Source: Prevotella melaninogenica (GTDB lineage: Bacteria > Bacteroidota > Bacteroidia > Bacteroidales > Bacteroidaceae). Taken from it: 64,000 nucleotides of DNA. Shown here piece after piece: positions 62,626 through 64,000 of this stretch. The notes below the pieces were generated by a model that was not told the origin of the DNA, did not search any database, and was given only the letters and a program-made list of their open reading frames with translations. Location: positions 806,001 to 870,000 of the forward strand of contig NZ_AP018050.1 in NCBI RefSeq assembly GCF_003609775.1. The letters are read 5' to 3'. The stretch's first letter is position 1; every line of letters starts with the position of its first letter. The position numbers were made by a program, and so were the translations under genes.

Positions 62626-62735
62626 AGTCGTATTTTAAAAGATGCTTAGTAAGGCTTCAAAAGGGCGTTACTTGGACCTCAAAAGGGCATCTTTTGCAAG
62701 CCAAAAGGGCGTTAATTGGAAGCCAATTTATGCTC
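62626..62735 (-). repeat. Intergenic 5 x 22-nt repeat element, copy E
   Basis: Reverse orientation. Units are GAGCATAAATT, AACGCCCTTTT, GATGCCCTTTT, AACGCCCTTTT and AAGCATCTTTT, each 22 nt. Weaker unit-like sequence continues to about 62550. Confidence 0.8.
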
Positions 62736-62827
62736 TTTTTGTTTTTAAGATTAGATTTTTCTTTACAATAATTCTTATCCTCGCAAAAACTATAGAGAAG
62801 AGAATAAGGTGAAAGTGTAAAAAGTGA

Positions 62828-63010
62828 AAAGTTCTTCTGTTACCCTGTCTTCAGGCAATTCAGTCTTCGTTCTTCTGTTACTTTGTCTTTTCTTTATTCT
62901 GTCTACAAACAACTGGTTAACTTGTCTACTGGTTAACTTGTTAATCAAAGAAATGTTCTTCAGTCTTTGTTCTTCTGTTATCCTGTCTTTATATTACTCT
63001 GTTTCAAAGC
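62828..63010. repeat. Degenerate T-rich direct repeats
   Basis: GTTCTTCTGTTA followed by a TGTCTT-type end recurs at about 62831, 62870 and 62969; AACTGGTTAACTTGTC and CTACTGGTTAACTTGT add two more related units near 62910-62945. No gene is present in 62344-63151 apart from repeat copy E. Confidence 0.6.
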
Positions 63011-63090
63011 TGTTTAGTTATCTTGTCTATATCAACTATGATAATCATAATAATGAACTTTGAAATCTGAGATGTCTGACCGCTATAAAC

Positions 63091-63120
63091 GAGAAAACCG
63101 CAGGACGAAAGTCCTACGGC
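63091..63120 (-). terminator. Terminator of the small lipoprotein gene
   Basis: Minus strand: CCGTAGGAC-TTTC-GTCCTGCGG followed by TTTTCTCG, about 35 nt after the stop codon. Confidence 0.7.
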
Positions 63121-63151
63121 CAATTTCTCTCTTTTTCTGTTCGTTCTCTGA

Positions 63152-63337
63152 TTACTTAACAGAGTCAGCAGCTGCAGTTGAATCAGCAGCAACAGTATTA
63201 GCAGCTGAATCAGAGCTGAGTGAATCTACAGTTGAATCAGCTGTAGAGTCAGCGTTAGCAGCTGGCTTAGAGTTGTTACCACAAGATGCGAAAGAGATAG
63301 CTGCGATAGCTACGAACATTAAAACTAATTTCTTCAT
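63152..63337 (-). CDS. Small low-complexity lipoprotein
   Basis: A 61-residue protein: signal MKKLVLMFVAIAAISFASC (Cys 19), then a mature part made almost only of Ala, Ser, Asp, Thr and Val (NADSTADSTVDSLSSDSAAN). The composition looks like a disordered surface tether. A promoter box (minus-strand TACCTTTG, 63389-63396) and terminator frame it, so it is a real transcription unit rather than noise. Small abundant lipoproteins of this kind are common in Bacteroidota; the function is unknown. Confidence 0.75.
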   Translation of the reverse strand: MKKLVLMFVAIAAISFASCGNNSKPAANADSTADSTVDSLSSDSAANTVAADSTAAADSVK

Positions 63338-63388
63338 TTTCTTTGCTTTTTAAATCTGTAAAACAATCATTTGTTTGTTAAAACGATG

Positions 63389-63396
63389 CAAAGGTA
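63389..63396 (-). promoter_or_regulatory. -7 promoter box for the small lipoprotein gene
   Basis: Minus-strand TACCTTTG, 51 nt before the ATG. The rest of 63397-63664 is AT-rich with nothing identified. Confidence 0.6.
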
Positions 63397-63664
63397 AGTA
63401 TTTTTTTTATTCGGCAATAATTTTTTTAGAACTTTTTTTGTTCTTCTTTTGTAACAAATTCATAAATCACTGATAATCAGTGTTATGTGAATGTTAAATA
63501 AATATTAATGGTTTTGATGTGTGCCTACACAATTTCAGAATCCTTGCTTTTTAGTGGTCTTAGAGGGTCTGTTTCACAGTGTAAAATCTTATTTTCTTAG
63601 TCTTTCTTATCTTTTCAAATGTGTAAACGGGTCGTATTTCTTTGGTTTTGTCTTCATTTTACTG

Positions 63665-63672
63665 TAACTTTG
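63665..63672 (+). promoter_or_regulatory. -7 promoter box for mtaB
   Basis: TAACTTTG only 8 nt before the ATG at 63681, so the transcript would have almost no leader. Confidence 0.6.
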
Positions 63673-63680
63673 CAAGTTAT

Positions 63681-64000
63681 ATGATAGATACAGCAGCATT
63701 TCAAGGCAAGACAGCCAAGTTCTATACTTTGGGTTGTAAACTCAACTTTTCAGAGACAAGTACCTTCGCGCGTACCTTATATAATATGGGCGTACGTGAA
63801 GCGAAGAAGACTGAGCAGGCAGATATTTGTCTGATCAATACTTGTTCGGTTACAGAGGTTGCTGACCATAAGTGTCGCCAAATTATTCATCGTATGGTGC
63901 GCCAAAATCCTGGTGCTTTCGTTATTGTAACTGGTTGCTATGCTCAGCTTGAGAGTGCAACAGTGGCAAAGATAGAAGGTGTAGACCTTGTATTGGGTAG
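63681..64000 (+). CDS. mtaB: tRNA methylthiotransferase MtaB, N-terminal part (cut by window edge)
   Basis: The first 106 codons of a radical-SAM methylthiotransferase. The N-terminal UPF0004 domain has its three cluster Cys at 19 (YTLGCKLNFSE), 55 (INTCSVTEVAD) and 86 (VTGCYAQLES). The LGCKLN and NTCSVT wording matches MtaB, which adds 2-methylthio to N6-threonylcarbamoyl-adenosine 37 of tRNA, better than MiaB or RimO. The radical-SAM and TRAM domains lie beyond the window. Confidence 0.88.
   Translation, partial: MIDTAAFQGKTAKFYTLGCKLNFSETSTFARTLYNMGVREAKKTEQADICLINTCSVTEVADHKCRQIIHRMVRQNPGAFVIVTGCYAQLESATVAKIEGVDLVLG

Overview
The window reads as chromosome of a Bacteroidota bacterium, most likely an oral or gut Prevotella-type Bacteroidales. 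Three lines of evidence support this. Many genes are preceded by the Bacteroidota -7 promoter box TAnnTTTG, and ribosome-binding sites are weak. The families are typical of the group: a fimbrillin-like lipoprotein, the Bacteroidota-type Hcp, DUF4280, GLPGLI, DUF4954, DUF4348, class III fructose-bisphosphatase and the Na+-NQR. Genus is inferred from this content; no rRNA or tRNA gene was seen.

Layout. 1-416: start of an ABC-F ATPase, cut by the window edge. 661-2903: a surface-protein unit with a promoter, a leader of about 270 nt, a 74-residue peptide and a fimbrillin-like lipoprotein, ending in an elaborate hairpin. 3.4-8.5 kb: small stress/envelope genes, a start-less lipoprotein relic, a DUF389 membrane protein and ribosomal protein S1. 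8.6-13.1 kb: a giant TamB-like protein, divergent from the six-gene nqrABCDEF operon (13.4-19.3 kb), whose upstream region carries a 66-nt direct repeat that multiplies a promoter-like box. 19.4-28.3 kb: a type VI secretion accessory island (T6SS subtype iii style). It has hcp, then vgrG, then two paralogous modules, each a zinc-metallopeptidase effector, a lipoprotein (candidate immunity) and a DUF4280 PAAR-like tip. The downstream module carries a VgrG lacking its N-terminal half. The upstream VgrG and peptidase are separated by what looks like a one-base frameshift. An effector relic lies upstream. 28.9-36.8 kb: fructose-1,6-bisphosphatase, two glycosyltransferases, lysA, lysC and an FtsE-like ATPase. 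37.0-38.9 kb: an IS30-family insertion that splits a small membrane-protein gene. 38.9-42.3 kb: an outer-membrane receptor-like protein with a GLPGLI protein. 42.9-50.8 kb: hflX, DUF4954, M16 peptidase and class I fumarase in one direction. 51.4-54.5 kb: MBL hydrolase, murB and DUF4348 lipoprotein. 54.7-60.7 kb: pheS, a DEDDh exonuclease, DUF6155, a UvrD-like helicase with an inserted exonuclease domain, and a SemiSWEET. 60.9-63.3 kb: small lipoproteins. 63.7 kb to the end: start of mtaB.

The two most unusual things are the T6SS cassette organisation and a dispersed intergenic repeat. The repeat has five copies (2956, 28458, 42468, 51171 and 62626). Each is 110 nt made of five consecutive 22-nt units in the same order, in either orientation, and it lies only between genes. 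Other intergenic structures include a tandem 46-nt GC-rich palindrome (52.4 kb) whose relative has entered the start of a coding sequence, a 20-bp-arm palindrome beside the IS30 transposase, and several long nested hairpins.

All assignments come from reading the sequence and knowledge of families; no database search was run.
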